Shown piece after piece: positions 36,401-48,960 of a stretch of DNA of 64,000 nt. The notes beneath the pieces were generated by a model. The model saw only the letters and a program-made list of their open reading frames with translations. It did no database searches and was not told the origin of the DNA. The position numbers were made by a program, and so were the translations under genes. This stretch comes from Phocoena phocoena (taxonomy: Eukaryota > Chordata > Mammalia > Artiodactyla > Phocoenidae), in contig NC_089224.1 in the NCBI RefSeq assembly GCF_963924675.1, positions 42,451,158-42,515,157 of the forward strand. The letters are read 5' to 3'. Every line of letters begins with the position of its first letter. Position 1 is the first letter of the stretch.

Positions 36401-37696
36401 CTCCAAAGTCACCACCAACATTAGGGCCCGATTTCTAATTGGAAGCTAGACAAAATTTTCCCCTCCTTTTCAATCATGCATGTAAGAAGGAAGCAAAATC
36501 GCTGCCTTGGTAGCTACTATAATACTTTTAAACAGTATGGCAGGTTGTTGAAGTCATACAATCAACAAAGTTTTAATGATATGTACTACAAAAAAAACAC
36601 AGACGCCCTCCTCCCCACACTACAAAGTCTAATGTGAAAATTGCCCTTGCTGCCAGCTAGCAATGGGCCTAAGGAAAAAAGTAGGGAATTCACTACCAAA
36701 ATGTGTCTTTAATCTTAAAGAAGGATAAAGTGACTTTCAGGGTTTCCTGGGGCTTATGCAGTCTAGCAGAACACTGTAAATGTCAGAGCACAGTTTTTGG
36801 TGTATAGGTGGTTGGTTACCCTTCTTTTGCTGGACCTTTTTATGGCTAAAGGTCATAAAAGGTCAAATAGATATTCAACTGCCAATTCTAAAACAAAATA
36901 CCTTTAGGACTACCCTTAAATAGGGATACTTGTTAAAGACAGTTTAAAGCTGATAAATTGACTTTCAGTGAAAGAGCTATTTGACTGGACTTGGTGAAAT
37001 ATTTCCTTAACTTTCTGTCATGGAAGTCCTAGCTTTCTACCATCTTTGCCAGGAATTCTCCAGAATGTTGCCATTTTTATTATTAATTCCCTTACTAATT
37101 CAATATTAATTCAGCTCATTTCACTTTATTAATTCAATATTAATTCAACTAATATTTACTTTCCTACAAATTCAGTATCTATACGGCACTTAAACTAGGA
37201 CTTAGAGAGAAATTCTATCCACCAGGAATATATAGGCTGGTAATTCCCTTTGCAATATTTGTGTAAATGCAACATAAAATGGCAAGATAAATAGGTGAAA
37301 ATATGTTTTCATCATTTTGCATTATTTAATTGTGGAAATACTACAGGAATCACTTATCAGGATTTTCAACTGCCATCTTACCAATATCCCTTACATTCAA
37401 ATGGTCTCTGATTTTTTTCCAGGTTTTTTCACTTTGTTTTAGATGGTACACCAGACTAGCACTGTCTGTATCATTAGACATTGATTCGTATGTAATGTTA
37501 TGTCCTGAGCTGACTCCCTGCCTATTCATCGAAGCAAGCGCTAAATAACAGCAAGCAATGCCATCAGGAAATTAGCAGGAATGACAAACACAACATACTA
37601 AAAACTGGCTATGCTATAGTTCCCTGGGAAATGGACTTAATGGCTGTCTAAACTTGAAAAAAATATATTTTGTCTATATGTTACAGAAAGGTAAAG

Positions 37697-37800
37697 ATAT
37701 GTGCATATATGTATATGCATATGCTTGCATGTGTGTGAATAAACACATATATATGTTGTATAAATGTATATTTTTGTGTGTGTGTATATATACATACATA
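37697..37800. repeat. TATG/TATA-rich low-complexity tract
   Basis: Interrupted alternating purine-pyrimidine sequence with short atatgt, gcatat and gtgtgt runs. Confidence 0.85.
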
Positions 37801-38689
37801 AGATTTTGCAACCAAGGAGACACTCATATATTTTTAGAAATTTATGCATGGAAAATTAACTGAGGATTAGCTTGTTTTAAAACTTAACTGTAGATTTCAC
37901 AAGAGGTAATGTGGAAAGCATGGATTGGACCCTTTTCTCATTGACTCTCTCTTTCAAGTATACCATGTCACTTACCATGTACTTCCAATTTCGTATAGGT
38001 CAAATAAAAAATTTTATGGACATGCTTTTCTATGAAACCATTAAGTGATGATTCACACCTTAGAGCTACTTCATTCAATCTTTACCCATAAAAGAAATAA
38101 GCATATAATCTATTCTTTCAAGACAGTATCTCTCAAGAACATAAATATTCAAAAATTTCAGTACAGTTTTCAGGAAATACCATTTATATGATCAGTATAT
38201 TGCAAAATATTTATGGTGTGACATTCAACTCTTGTTGGCTCTGCCTTGGGAACATTTTATTCTGTTTTAGTAAGCACAGTTTCTGCTCACAGCCTACCAT
38301 TCAGAGATCAAGATGCACCCCCAGTTGTGGTAACATGTGGGAAGCACAAAGTCATGACCAACCACCAAGCGGGATATTTGAGTATCAGCAAGAATTCTTT
38401 ATTTTCCTGGCCACAAGCTGACAAACTCCATCTTTCTTCATACATTACTGAAACAGAGCAGAAAATATAAGACAGTCCTGAAAACTAAGACAGTAGACTG
38501 CCCACAGGAAGTCTCAGACTCTAAGGAATTGATATTTTATTAGTTGAGTCTTAATTTCTACCCTTAAGTGGTCTCATTTTATTGTTATTGTTGCTGCTGC
38601 TATTTTTATTGTTGTTTGGTAGCAAGGTTGAGGGGAAATAGATTTGGGGAGGTTTAGTAGGCCAAGGTTTTAATCCCAAAATAGTTCAT

Positions 38690-38890
38690 TACTAATCTGT
38701 TGGGGAAACCGCTAATATGATAATCACCACATGATTTATCTTTATGAGCCTTTATTCGCTCACATGTAAAACTATTGTTAAAAATATCTTACTTGAATGA
38801 ATATTAAGGACTTGAAATATATAAAAGGTGCTTATCACAGTGTTAAGTGCATAGTAGGTTCTCAATTAATGGCAGCTACTCATATTACTA
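38690..38890 (+). mobile_element. MIR SINE
   Basis: The text tgagcctttattcgctcaca, tgtaaaactattgttaaaaa and gttaagtgcatagtaggttc gives the MIR core and its gcacatagtaggtgctc end. Confidence 0.7.
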
Positions 38891-38937
38891 TCTTATTAAT
38901 AAGTTTTAGATGCTTATTTAACATCAAATAACTAGAA

Positions 38938-39169
38938 CAGGGGTTGGCAAAATTTTCTGAAAGAGCAAGTAAATATTTTAGGTTTTGTAGGTTAAGATAA
39001 GAATTCAATGATATTATGAAGATATTTACTTAATCATTTAAAATATAACCATTTTTAAAAAGTAAAATCTATTTTTAGCTCACTGGCTAGTAAAACTACA
39101 AAAACAAAGCAAAACAAAAAGTAGAAGGTGAAGCAAGTCAGGGCCACCAGCCACTGTTGCCCACCCCTG
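38938..39169 (+). mobile_element. hAT-type non-autonomous DNA transposon (MER-like)
   Basis: The element starts caggggttggcaaaattttc and ends gcccacccctg, giving short terminal inverted repeats of CAGGGGT type. It is flanked by perfect 8-bp copies of aactagaa (38930-38937 and 39170-39177), the hallmark of hAT transposition. At 232 bp it has no coding capacity. A degraded relative lies at 20995-21145. Confidence 0.88.
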
Positions 39170-39579
39170 AACTAGAAGATTAAAATTGGGAAAAAGAAGT
39201 AAAACAATTCAGCCCATTTCCAGCTATTATGGTAAAAAAAAAAAAAAAAAAGTAGTCTTAGCTAAAATGAGGAATGACCTGGGAATTGCATCTATCAGTC
39301 CTGTTATTATGCCTTAGAATAAAATTATGTCCTACGGAGCGAGCCTCAATTGTCTCATACTACCATCATCCAACAAATCCTAAGACAGGAAGTGCACAAA
39401 CCTCCGTGGGAAAAATTCATGACAGGGAAATGAGTGAAAAAACGTATGGAGAAAAATATGCCAGAAAAGTTTTCTTTGCTGTTCAAAACCAAAATATGTC
39501 CTGGTAAATGGCAGAAACACTGAGACTGAAGTATTCATTTCTAGATACAACAAAGCTAATAATAACTTGGTTATCCATT

Positions 39580-40185
39580 TATTAAAGTAGCATTTATTGT
39601 GCACTTACTATGTGCCAGACACTACTCTAGGTCCAGAGGATACATCAATGAAACAAACAAACAGCCCCGCCATTTTAAAACATACATTTTGATGGAGGAT
39701 ATAGGCAGTAGACAATATGGTGCATTAAAGGGTAATGAGTGCTATTAAGTACTCTGAAAAATAAGCAAGCAGGAAAGGAAGATACTGAGCAATTCTCTCT
39801 GTGTGTATGTGTATGTGTGTGTGTTATATGGGACATGGCAATTGCAATTTTATGTAAGGTAGCTAGGAAAGGTCTCATTGATAAGAGGCTGAAAGAGGTA
39901 AAAAATCTTGCTCTGCAGTCATCTGGGGAAAGCATATTCTAGGAGGAGGTAAATGAAAAGTCTCTAAGGCTGGAAGATGAGAGAGAGATGTCAGGGAGAA
40001 ACTGCACAGAGGCCACATGACTGAGGCTGACCACAGGAAAGGGAGGAAAGGGAAGATTGCCCTATAAGATGGTGCCTTGAAAGCCACTGTAAAAAGGAAA
40101 TGCTTTTATCCTCTGAGAGAACTGGGAAACCATTGGAGGGGTTATAACAGAAGAGTGACATGATCTGTCATTTTGGCAAAATTCC
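39580..40185 (+). mobile_element. Ancient interspersed repeat, family uncertain
   Basis: The stretch runs from attgtgcacttactatgtgcc through tgcaattttatgtaaggtag and tctgcagtcatctggggaaa to aagagtgacatgatctgtca. The order is familiar from a widespread old mammalian repeat, but I cannot assign it firmly (L2-like start, otherwise unclear). A GT microsatellite lies inside (39798-39825). Confidence 0.5.
39798..39825. repeat. GT microsatellite
   Basis: Short gt repeat with two at breaks. Confidence 0.9.
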
Positions 40186-41019
40186 TCAATAGTGATTTGT
40201 TTCTGGGATCCTTACTGGTATTTAGTTTGACAATGAGTGTAGGTAAACTATATCACTATAGTGAGAGATATTCTTCAGCCTGGTAAGTATGATGCATTTT
40301 ATTTATTTTGATTTATTTAGTTTGTAGACTAATTTTTCTTTCAAAATAAGAGTTTTCAATAACCAAATTATCAATTTACTCATTTATTATGAAAGCCAAC
40401 AAAGATATATTCAACGTATATTAGGTGTTACATTCTCTGTGGGTCACCTGCAATATAAGAATGGTTCAGATGTATTAAAAGAGTCTGTCCTCTACTGGGG
40501 GAATTGTAATGAAAACACGGGGGAAAAGTTACAATGAAGAGCAATCTAATACACCATCAAGCTATAAAACCTGTATCTTATTAGTATCACTGATTCTACT
40601 ACGAACAATGCTAATCATGATGGTGATAAATGATCAACCAGTGAGCAAATGGGTGGCTTCTTGGAACAATAATTGTCACTAACTCTATATGTGATCCAAA
40701 GGATCATTTTCCATTTACATAAAATTAGAAGGTATATTATTCTTCTGCCTGTATATTCCCATGTTTTTGAGCATTTGTAACTGTTATTGTTGGTTCAATT
40801 TCACAAAAGTGTCTACTTTTCTAGAGATTTGACAGTCTTTATCTTGAAACTGAAAAGAATTCAAGTTTTGTGGTTTTTTTCTTTTTTTTGAGATTTCCAA
40901 GAATCATATGCTATCAACTAGAAGCAATCAAGGTACTACAGAATTATAATTGGTAATCAATAGCATAAAATCATGTAGGAGCGTGGTGTGGATTTCCAAT
41001 GAAGTGTGTGAGAAAGGAC

Positions 41020-41130
41020 ACAGGATTAGACATAAGAAAAAACTTAATTCAAATGCTAGCTTTGTGACTTGCAGTTGTTATGGACATGTCACTTCTGTAT
41101 CGAGTTAAATTTATTTATTGTCTTATTTAT
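41020..41130 (+). mobile_element. MIR fragment
   Basis: The text aattcaaatgctagctttgt, gacttgcagttgttatggac is a MIR 5' core. Short and decayed. Confidence 0.45.
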
Positions 41131-41974
41131 TTCCTTCCTATCTAGGATGAAATTTTATCTCAAGGAAATTAACTGACCTGACCATAAAGGAAGTCAGAAC
41201 TACTGGGACTTCAGCGCAATTGAAGCTGGATGAGGAAGTACTTGAAATATTGGGTGACTGCTAACAATTGAACTCAGAACAAATACCATGGGCAATGGTT
41301 GATAAAAATCAAAAGAGTGGTATAAATGGTGAAGACTGCCTAAGGGCTCAGAGGATATAGAAATCACAACTAGAAGGAGTGATCAGTAAAACTTCATAGA
41401 GGAGGTTGAACATGCTTATGAAAAGATGTTTGAAGGAGAGGTAAGGCTTAAAGAAATGGTAACAGAAAAGGCATTCCAATGGAATGGACTGACTAGTGAT
41501 CCTAGCTGGTGAAACATGGGGCATGAACATAGCAGGGGAAGATGCCTGGTTTTAGCTACAATAGAGAGCTCAGAGATAGGAAGAGGTAATAAACTATGTG
41601 AGGAAAGAGAGTTTGTGGCCAAATTATAGGGAATTCAAAACTCAGATTTTTATGATTTTAAAATTTTGCTTCCAAGCAATGAAGTACTCACCTTGCATTA
41701 CTAGTTCGTTTTCTTGTATTTATTATTTCTTTTAGGTAATCATGCCACACTTGATTAGATCATATCCCATACTGAGTTTTTAGGACAACCAATATAATGG
41801 ACAAAGAGATCAAATTTTAATGAATATGGCCATGAGAATTTGTAATAATGTTATTAAACCTTTCTATAATAAAATATCAAAGCATTTTTTCTATGTTTAA
41901 GCTTTTCAAGTTAAGAGCTTTTAGCTTAAAGCTAGAATTATGGTTACAGTCTGCTTTACACTATAATTTTTATA

Positions 41975-42120
41975 ATTAGCAGTGTGACCTTAAAATTATT
42001 GCTTAAGCTCTCAGTTAAAGTTTATTGTGTACACTTATAAATTGGATAGTTTGGATTAGATATCCTCTGAGGACACTTCCAAATGGAATACTTTAAATTC
42101 TAAAATTTTAGTTTAAGGAA
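41975..42120 (+). mobile_element. MIR fragment
   Basis: The text agcagtgtgaccttaaaatt, gcttaagctctcagttaaag and ctgaggacacttccaaatgg matches a MIR core and 3' half. Confidence 0.5.
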
Positions 42121-42289
42121 AATTTTTCATGTGCAGGTTAATATTAATACAATATAGCCATGTCTAGACAACACATTGAGAAGGTAAATCAATTTACTGT
42201 GAAGTTTCTAATAACAAAACCAATTACCCTTATCATTTAAACAATTTCCAGTCTGAACTGTTGAGAAAGGACAGACTACAGAAATAATG

Positions 42290-42480
42290 CGGAAAGGATT
42301 TACTTTTTATATCAGGTACCAGAGTTTGATCCTCAGTCTTAACACTCTTGTGACCTTGAACATGTTACTTAAACTTGATGAGCCTCATTTCTTTTCTCCA
42401 CATAATGTGGCTAATAATAAATACATGCATTCTCCATGTCTATTTGCTTTTGAAGCATTGTCCTCAATCTTTACTGGCTT
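42290..42480 (+). mobile_element. MIR SINE
   Basis: The order gtaccagagtttgatcctca, cttgtgaccttgaacatgtt, gatgagcctcatttcttttc and gctaataataaatacatgca is a near-complete MIR. Confidence 0.65.
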
Positions 42481-42669
42481 TGCCATTTCCCTTTTTTTTT
42501 TTTTTTTTCTTTTTGTCAGAAGCTGAAGATAAGGCTGGCGGATCATATTTTTCTTTGTATTATAGTTTACTTAACTTCACCTATGTAGATTGGTTTTGAG
42601 AAAGAATTTATCTCATCAGTGAATCACATATCATAGAAACAGTATGTTTGACCTGGAAAGCCAGTCTAT

Positions 42670-42760
42670 TTCTTTCATTTTACATGTGAGTAAACAGTCA
42701 GAAAAATTAAATGACTTGCTCAAGATTAAATAGTTGTAATATTTCCTCAGTGATTCCACC
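42670..42760 (+). mobile_element. MIR fragment
   Basis: The text tcattttacatgtgagtaaa, taaatgacttgctcaagatt is a MIR 3' part (the tgcccaaggtcac region). Confidence 0.5.
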
Positions 42761-42868
42761 CCAAGAGAGTATATAAAGTACTCTACACAGCCATTGCATT
42801 TTAACTCAGTTTCTACAGTTTTACTCAAATCAGTCTTACTGACTGATTGCAAGTTAACTATAAGGAAA

Positions 42869-42892
42869 ACACACACACACACACACACACAA
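42869..42892. repeat. CA microsatellite
   Basis: About 11 pure AC units followed by an A run. Confidence 0.95.
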
Positions 42893-43920
42893 AAAAAATA
42901 TTTGAAGATTTGGACTCTCTCCCAAATGATGGGCTCTTGAAACTCAAAGGTCATACTGTATCACACAAAATATTCATCATTTGGTAGAAAGTTTGTAAAA
43001 GTAAAAAATTAAGCTTAAAATGATCTCTAGTTACCTTTTTATCTTAGTGTTTATTATACCAAGTCCGTGTCATGAGCTGAGCACAGATTAAGATCAGAAA
43101 ACCTGAGCAGATGGAACAAAATACGTAAAAGAAATACGTAAAAGAAAAAATACGCAAAACAATATCACTTCTATGTCACTAATAATGTTCTGTATTTGCT
43201 TTCTTCTTTGTTTATATAGTCAAGATAATTTCCTGAAAATAGGATCTTTGATTTCTGAAAGCCCATCTGCTCTTGATGTTTATATATCCTCTAATGAATT
43301 GACCATTATAATTTTCATCACACACTCTGGATTTATTGCAAAATGCAAGTTCCAGCTTAGTTCTCACTTGACATAAACTTGCTTGACCACCTTTAAACAT
43401 AGTTAGCACCTAACAGAAGGTAACATCATTCTCTGCACACTCCCTAGACTCAGTGAGTAACAAAATAAAGTCTTTTAGCCAACTTCATATTGAAAAGGGA
43501 AAAGGTGAAATCAATGGAACAATAAAAACTGCAATCTCTTTTTGTCACATTTTATGACCTCATCACCAACAAACTCCACAAGGCCATCACTCTTTGTATT
43601 AGTCTGTTAACGGTCTGGGCACAATCACTGCTACCTTTTGAACTGGCTTTTTTTTTTTTTTTTTTTACAATATTGCTTTTTGTTTGTTTGTTTTATTCGA
43701 TGTTACTATAGGTCCCCCCTTTTAGTTAAAATGAACCTCAAAAAAGAATGCTATCATAGACTGCAATAAACCCATGCAAGTAAGATACATGTGGTCCTCC
43801 AACACCATCATTCCAGAGAGCTTCTGTTGCCCAGCCACATTAATTCTTTATGTTTTATAGTCAATTCAGATATCACATCAAAAGCAAGCAAAATTAGTGC
43901 ACTCAATACACAGCTAGTCA

Positions 43921-44110
43921 GTCGCATAGCACAGGGAGATCAGGTGGTTTGTGACCACCTAGAGGGGTGGGATAGGGAGGGTGGGAGGGAGGGAGATGCA
44001 AGAGGGAACATATGTGTATGTATAACTGATTCACTTTGTTATAAAGCAGAAACTGACACACCATTGTAAAGCAATTATACTCCAATAAAGATGTAAAATT
44101 AAAAAAAAAA
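43921..44110 (+). mobile_element. 5'-truncated L1 3' end
   Basis: Closely follows the last 190 bases of the young L1: a GGG-rich block (43966-43994), gattcactttgttataaagc, and caattatactccaataaagatg followed by A-rich sequence. It is flanked by acagctagtca (43910-43920) and acagttagtca (44124-44134), a probable 11-bp target duplication with one mismatch. This is a typical dead-on-arrival L1 insertion. Confidence 0.88.
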
Positions 44111-44505
44111 TATATATATATATACAGTTAGTCACAATTCCTACTGTGACTTCTTGAGATGTAGCTGAATTAAAAAAAATACTTTCCTAGGGATGAAAAA
44201 TACATGACCTAAAATATAGGTAACATAGCATGGAAATTCTTTCAATAAGTAACAGAAGTCTGAATGAAAACAAAAGATTAATCCATTGTGGTTAACACTG
44301 ATTTGGTTGATTATAATCTGGTACTTTTTTGATGTATCATAGCCAAGAAGATTATATTTTGATTCAGGATCAAAAAAATTACTTGTGATAGTTTTTCATA
44401 TTTATTTACTGTAGAACTGAGTTTGATAGTGACTGTAGAAATCTGTTCTAAGGAAATATTAGAAAGTTAGGCAGGGACTCTCACCTATATAGAACCTATG
44501 AATTT

Positions 44506-45100
44506 TGTTAGGTACCTAGTCAGACATGAGTGGGTCCCGCCCCATCCTAGACGGGGGTGAGGTGCCGTGGTGTTCCTCATGCTCTCTCCTCCCCAACCTG
44601 GACCCTGGTAATCAGAACACACCCAGAGACGCTCCCTTTCTGTGGTCAAGGACCACTAAGTTTCCAGTCTTATCTCAACCAAACAAGATAAAACCCGCCA
44701 GCACAGTTTGGTGCAGGCACACCAAGACCTACAACGTGACTCAGAGTAACCTGGGGTTCATCATGCCATATTTGTAATAAATTACCATTACGGCTTTTGC
44801 CCCACTCCCCGCCATGGGTTTCGCTTGGGTGCTTGTGCTTAAGCGCCTGCACACAAGGAGAAAAGTTATACAACCTAAAGCCGTCAATCAGCTTATCAGT
44901 CAAATGACGCAGGACACAGGGAGGGGCCGTCGACCGCTTTGAAAAACCAACTCTACCTTCATTGCAGAGCTGCTTCTGGTTTCCAGACAGCCCGCTCCTC
45001 TTCCCCCACCCAAGCCCACACACACTTTTGCTTTGCTTAATAAAACTCTTGCTACTTAAAACTGCTCTATATTTCTTATTTGAATTCTTTCCTTTGGGGC
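44506..45100 (+). mobile_element. Solo LTR of a class I-like endogenous retrovirus
   Basis: It begins tgttaggtacctagtcagacatgag and is GC-rich for this window. Near the 3' end it has tttgctttgcttaataaaactcttgctac, a typical polyadenylation signal and R region, followed by a U5-like stretch with ttgaattctttcc. No gag, pol or env sequence follows. It is a regulatory relic and codes for nothing recognised. The right boundary (about 45100) is approximate. Confidence 0.7.
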
Positions 45101-45624
45101 ATAAGGACTGAGGAAATCGCTGTTTTGCCAGTGACAATTTCACTCATAATTGTCCTCTTTAGATTTAGCATCAAGATATTTTCTGTCCTCTCAATATCCT
45201 CCCTGGGACTTGACTTTTCTTCCCTGAGTCTCTCTCTTACTTCTAATCGGAATACACTTTCCATCATACTGTTAAGAACATGTACATCTTCCATCTTTTC
45301 ACAGAAAGTTTTTCTTAGCTCGTGGCATAACTGAGTCCTGGCTCTCATTCAGCTTCTGTCTTTTAGGCAATCTTTAAATTCTTCCATCCTCCCTTTATCT
45401 CAGGGCCCAGATGTCATGTGAATATTCACTTGTCTCCTCATTGCCTATTTCAGGTCATCATTTTGGCACCAATGTGCCCTTATGCCTCATTTTAAATTTC
45501 ATAGCAACCACCTTAACTTGTATTTCTGTTCGTGACTTCTTATATCGATACCTTAGCCAAGTTTCTCAATTCACAGAGTATATTGGTAAGTGTGAATATT
45601 ACCAGGTTGGCGTGCGTTGTCTCA

Positions 45625-46265
45625 AATGACTTCAGTCGAGGAGGTCAACGGAAGACCCAGACCTATCTCGGTCCTTGCGATAGCAAGCAAGAAGTGCTGA
45701 CTACCACTTTGGGCTTAAGTGCAAAGCAAAGTTTATTTAAAGCATAGTTACACTCTCAGAGGGAGAGTGGGCTGTTTCTGCAAAATAAAACCAGCCCTCC
45801 TGTATAGTCTTAAGGGTGTTTATAAGGAGTGTTCTGTGAGGAGACGGGGTGCAATCATGGGTGAAAGACAGGGGATCATTATTTGATTGACAGTCCTGAG
45901 CTATGTAACAAGTTCATTACTGCGCATGCCCTTACCCTTGATTCGCTAAGAAGGGCCCACTCAGGGTGGGTGGGGGGCAAACCACATGTAGATTTTATTA
46001 TAATAATGGTATAATGAGTTCGGGTTTACTATAGGTTATACACCTGTCTGCTCTGGGCATGCGCAGCCCCGGGGACGTTCCCTCGTGTTACTGTGCTCCC
46101 TCTTTATCAGGATAAATTGCCCACCACACGACCCTAGTTTCACCCGTCCTGGGTGGAGTCAGGGGAGGGGTCCCCAGATGGTTGGGGTGTGACTTGATTA
46201 TTCCCCTCTTGTCTTTTTTGCCATTGTCACCTCCTTGCTGCTAATGTCTGACTACCTACCTAATA
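45625..46265 (-). mobile_element. Solo LTR of an endogenous retrovirus, reverse orientation
   Basis: On the minus strand it starts near 46265 with taggtaggtagtcagacatt, which resembles the start of the LTR at 44506. It has a taaataaactttgc polyadenylation region (the reverse of 45728-45741), and ends near 45640 with accgagataggtctgggtct and a gacctcctcgac segment. No internal proviral sequence was seen between the two LTRs, and their bodies differ, so they are separate insertions. Confidence 0.6.
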
Positions 46266-46629
46266 GGAAAAGTTACACTTCCCACTTTTAGCCTTCATTC
46301 TGAAATTAAGACACGTTTCTGAACAACTCAAACAATGCCCTAGTCAGAAAGCTTCCCCTCCTATTGTATGAAAATAAGCTTCACCTCCTCTCTTCCTCAG
46401 CTATCAGCTTTCAAGTCCAAAATGGACTTGAAGTGGACCTGAGATCGACAAAATGGAATTTTCAAGTACAAAAATCTTAAAACTCTAATCTTTATGCAGA
46501 GCTTCTCATTCTTCCCTCTGCCTTACTTCCTTAATCCTAGCACACAGGCTTCCTACCCCTTCAATGTGATCTTTATCACCCCCTTTCCCCCAGTTTCAGA
46601 AAAGAAATAAATGTGCTTTTATCCTTCTC

Positions 46630-46815
46630 AGATCTGGACCTGCATATCAGCTCTATCTTAATTACTTTGTGACCCCAGGCAAGATATTTAGGTTCTTAAA
46701 TTTTCAGTCTTCTCATTTGTAAAATGGGGTTATTAAACCTCCATCAAATTAAATAAAATAATACACATGAATGCTTAGCAAATTTCCCAGCATTTCAAGT
46801 ATTCTAAAATGCGGT
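46630..46815 (+). mobile_element. MIR SINE
   Basis: The text ttgtgaccccaggcaagata, gtcttctcatttgtaaaatg, gggttattaaacctccatca and gaatgcttagcaaatttccc is a well-kept MIR core and tail. Confidence 0.75.
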
Positions 46816-48479
46816 GAATATTTTGTTATTTATTTTATTTGTTTAAAGAAGCAATCAGACATGCTTGCAAAAATTTATGTCCCAGGATTGTAGTGAGGTG
46901 AACGAAGGCAAATACCATAATGTCACACAGTTCAAGGGGAATTTTCTTGAATTCTCAAGTTAGCATTCCAGATCTTTATTAAATTCAGATTCAAGCTTCT
47001 GAGAAGGTGGCACAATTTGGTCCTCTAGGAAATTAAGTTCATTCAGGAAGAGGGAGCCCTCTCTCCTGTTCACTCCATTAAAAGGCAACTTGATATTCTG
47101 GGGCCAGTCACCCTACAATACTTCTTATTGCTCTGCAAGAGGATATTTTGTGAATACTGTTTAATAAGGGTAACATCAGAATCAATCTCCAATTGGGTAA
47201 TAGTTTAAATAAGTTAAGTTATATCCATTTGGTGGAAAACTATAAAACCATTAAAAATGTTTCTTACTGAGAATTTAAATTTTGACAAGGAAAATAATTT
47301 GGAATTGTATCTTTTAAAATAGCTTATAAAATATGATAGATATGGGAATATGGTATACATTTAAGTTTTACAGAAATCATAATGATTTGCTTCTAAATAA
47401 GGAACACAACATTAAAAATATAGGATTAAACTCGACAGAAAAAAACAGTGAGAATAATAAAAATTAATATTATATAAAATATGTGTACCAATTAAGGAGA
47501 TACAGAGTCTTTTTAAAGAGAATCTAAGTACCTATGACTAGTATCTCAAATTCAAGGAATTCTAAAGTGAAGTTTATGCATGGTAGAAAAACTAAAACTT
47601 AGGTGTAAAAAGTACAAATATGAAAGTAAGTAGTCTATTTAAAATCATTGTCAGTCCTATTGAATTATAAGGCTTCGTGGAATTTTTTCATTTGCATGTA
47701 CATTATTCTATTTCTGTTTTTAAGCCAATCTCAAGAGCCAACTCTGCTGAGAAAACCACACACACCAAAACCAAGCATCAGCAGGAGTAGCAGCATCAAC
47801 AACAATGAAAGCAGGAAAGAAAAAGCCATAAACATTAATTCAGTTCACTAGAAGCCCCATTATCATCACTGTAATCTTCAAAGTTGGATCACTCTGTGGT
47901 AGCTTCAGATTTAATGTTAGAATCTTCTGCGTCTAAATTGAAGAAATCAGCTGCTATCATCTTCTGAGCAGGGAAATTTATTCTGTGTAATTTAATGTAA
48001 AAGAGGCTTTTATATTTGTGACCATTATGACCTTCCACATTAGAGCAATAGCAAGACAGTGAAAAGCCAAAGGAAGCTTTACAAGCCAGACTGCTTTATT
48101 GATGCTACAAAGAAATAGAGAAACTTGCAACCCAGGACACTGCATGCTGATGATATTTCCAAAGCACTTTTCCCTAGTTTGTACATTGCTCCAAAATTGG
48201 ATTTTTATACAATGAATTCAGACTAATGTTTATGGTGATAAGGGTCGACTATAATGGTGGATTAAAGAGTCTCTTAAAGAGACTTGTATGTACTTTGAGT
48301 TTGACCTTGGGTGATCTGGACTCAAATAATCTACTCTTCATAAAGAAGGCTCAGAGTACTTATAACCTTCACAACAAAGCCTAATAGGTAAGAACCAGTA
48401 TCCCTTTATGCCCTACCTGCCATTCATCATGTTGAGTGGGGACCTAAGGAATCTACAGATGTTGGGTTTCATCAAAATT
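46816..48479. other. Unassigned sequence around the candidate terminal exon
   Basis: AT-rich and without recognised repeats. It holds the candidate exon at 47725-47851. If that exon is real, the sequence after 47851 would be its 3'UTR, but I see no polyadenylation signal soon after. Confidence 0.4.
47725..47851 (+). other. Candidate terminal coding exon, unassigned
   Basis: A pyrimidine-rich acceptor (cattattctatttctgtttttaag, ending 47724) precedes an open segment of 42 codons ending in TAG at 47849. The peptide reads in part EPTLLRKPHTPKPSISRSSS and then INNNESRKEKAININSVH. It is basic, rich in Ser, Pro and Asn, and looks like an unstructured cytoplasmic tail. The frame means the exon would start with the third base of a codon. 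I see no repeat here. I cannot match it to a gene and found no close AATAAA, so this is only a candidate. Confidence 0.3.
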
Positions 48480-48960
48480 AAGATAAAATCAACATCTATA
48501 ACATGGCCTCTAAAATCTTGTAGGATCTGGGCTCTGCCTAGTTCAAGAGCAACTTCTTATGCTTTTCACCCTCTTCCCTTTTAATGGAAACATGCCCACA
48601 GGAGCTCCACCACAGTTCTTCAAACTGGTCAGACTTTTCTTCTGACTTAAGGATCTTTCTTCTTCATCTTATCTGTGATTTACATTCTGACACAAGGAAG
48701 TCTCTGCTACCCTCCATTCCTCATTTACTAGTTATTATAGCATCTTGTACTTTTCCTTTGTAGCACTTTTCACAGTTATATTTATTTAATTATCCGATTA
48801 ATGCTTAATACCGTTGATCTCTGTCCCAACCCACTGACATGCAGGTTTCATGAAATTAATAAGCCTCTACAGTTCTTTACACTTTTCCCAGTGACTAGAC
48901 AATAGCTCTCCAAATGCACTCAGTATACATTGGTTGATAAATTTGGGGATGCCACTGCCA
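48480..48960 (+). mobile_element. L2 LINE relic, 3' part
   Basis: Blocks such as ataacatggcctctaaaatc, tggatctgggctctgcctag-like, ccattcctcatttactagtt, and a tail cactcagtatacattggttg correspond to the L2 3' end. Decayed and non-coding. Confidence 0.65.

Larger units (their letters stand above)
34997..38687. other. Mostly unassigned intron-like sequence
   Basis: Apart from a MIR fragment (36250-36400) and the low-complexity tract (37697-37800), no repeat or gene is recognised. Small frames at 37330 and 38188 show no protein family. Confidence 0.5.

Noticed and set aside
44506..46265. A complete provirus between the two LTRs
   Set aside because: The LTRs face opposite ways, differ in body sequence, and only about 0.5 kb of non-retroviral-looking DNA lies between them.
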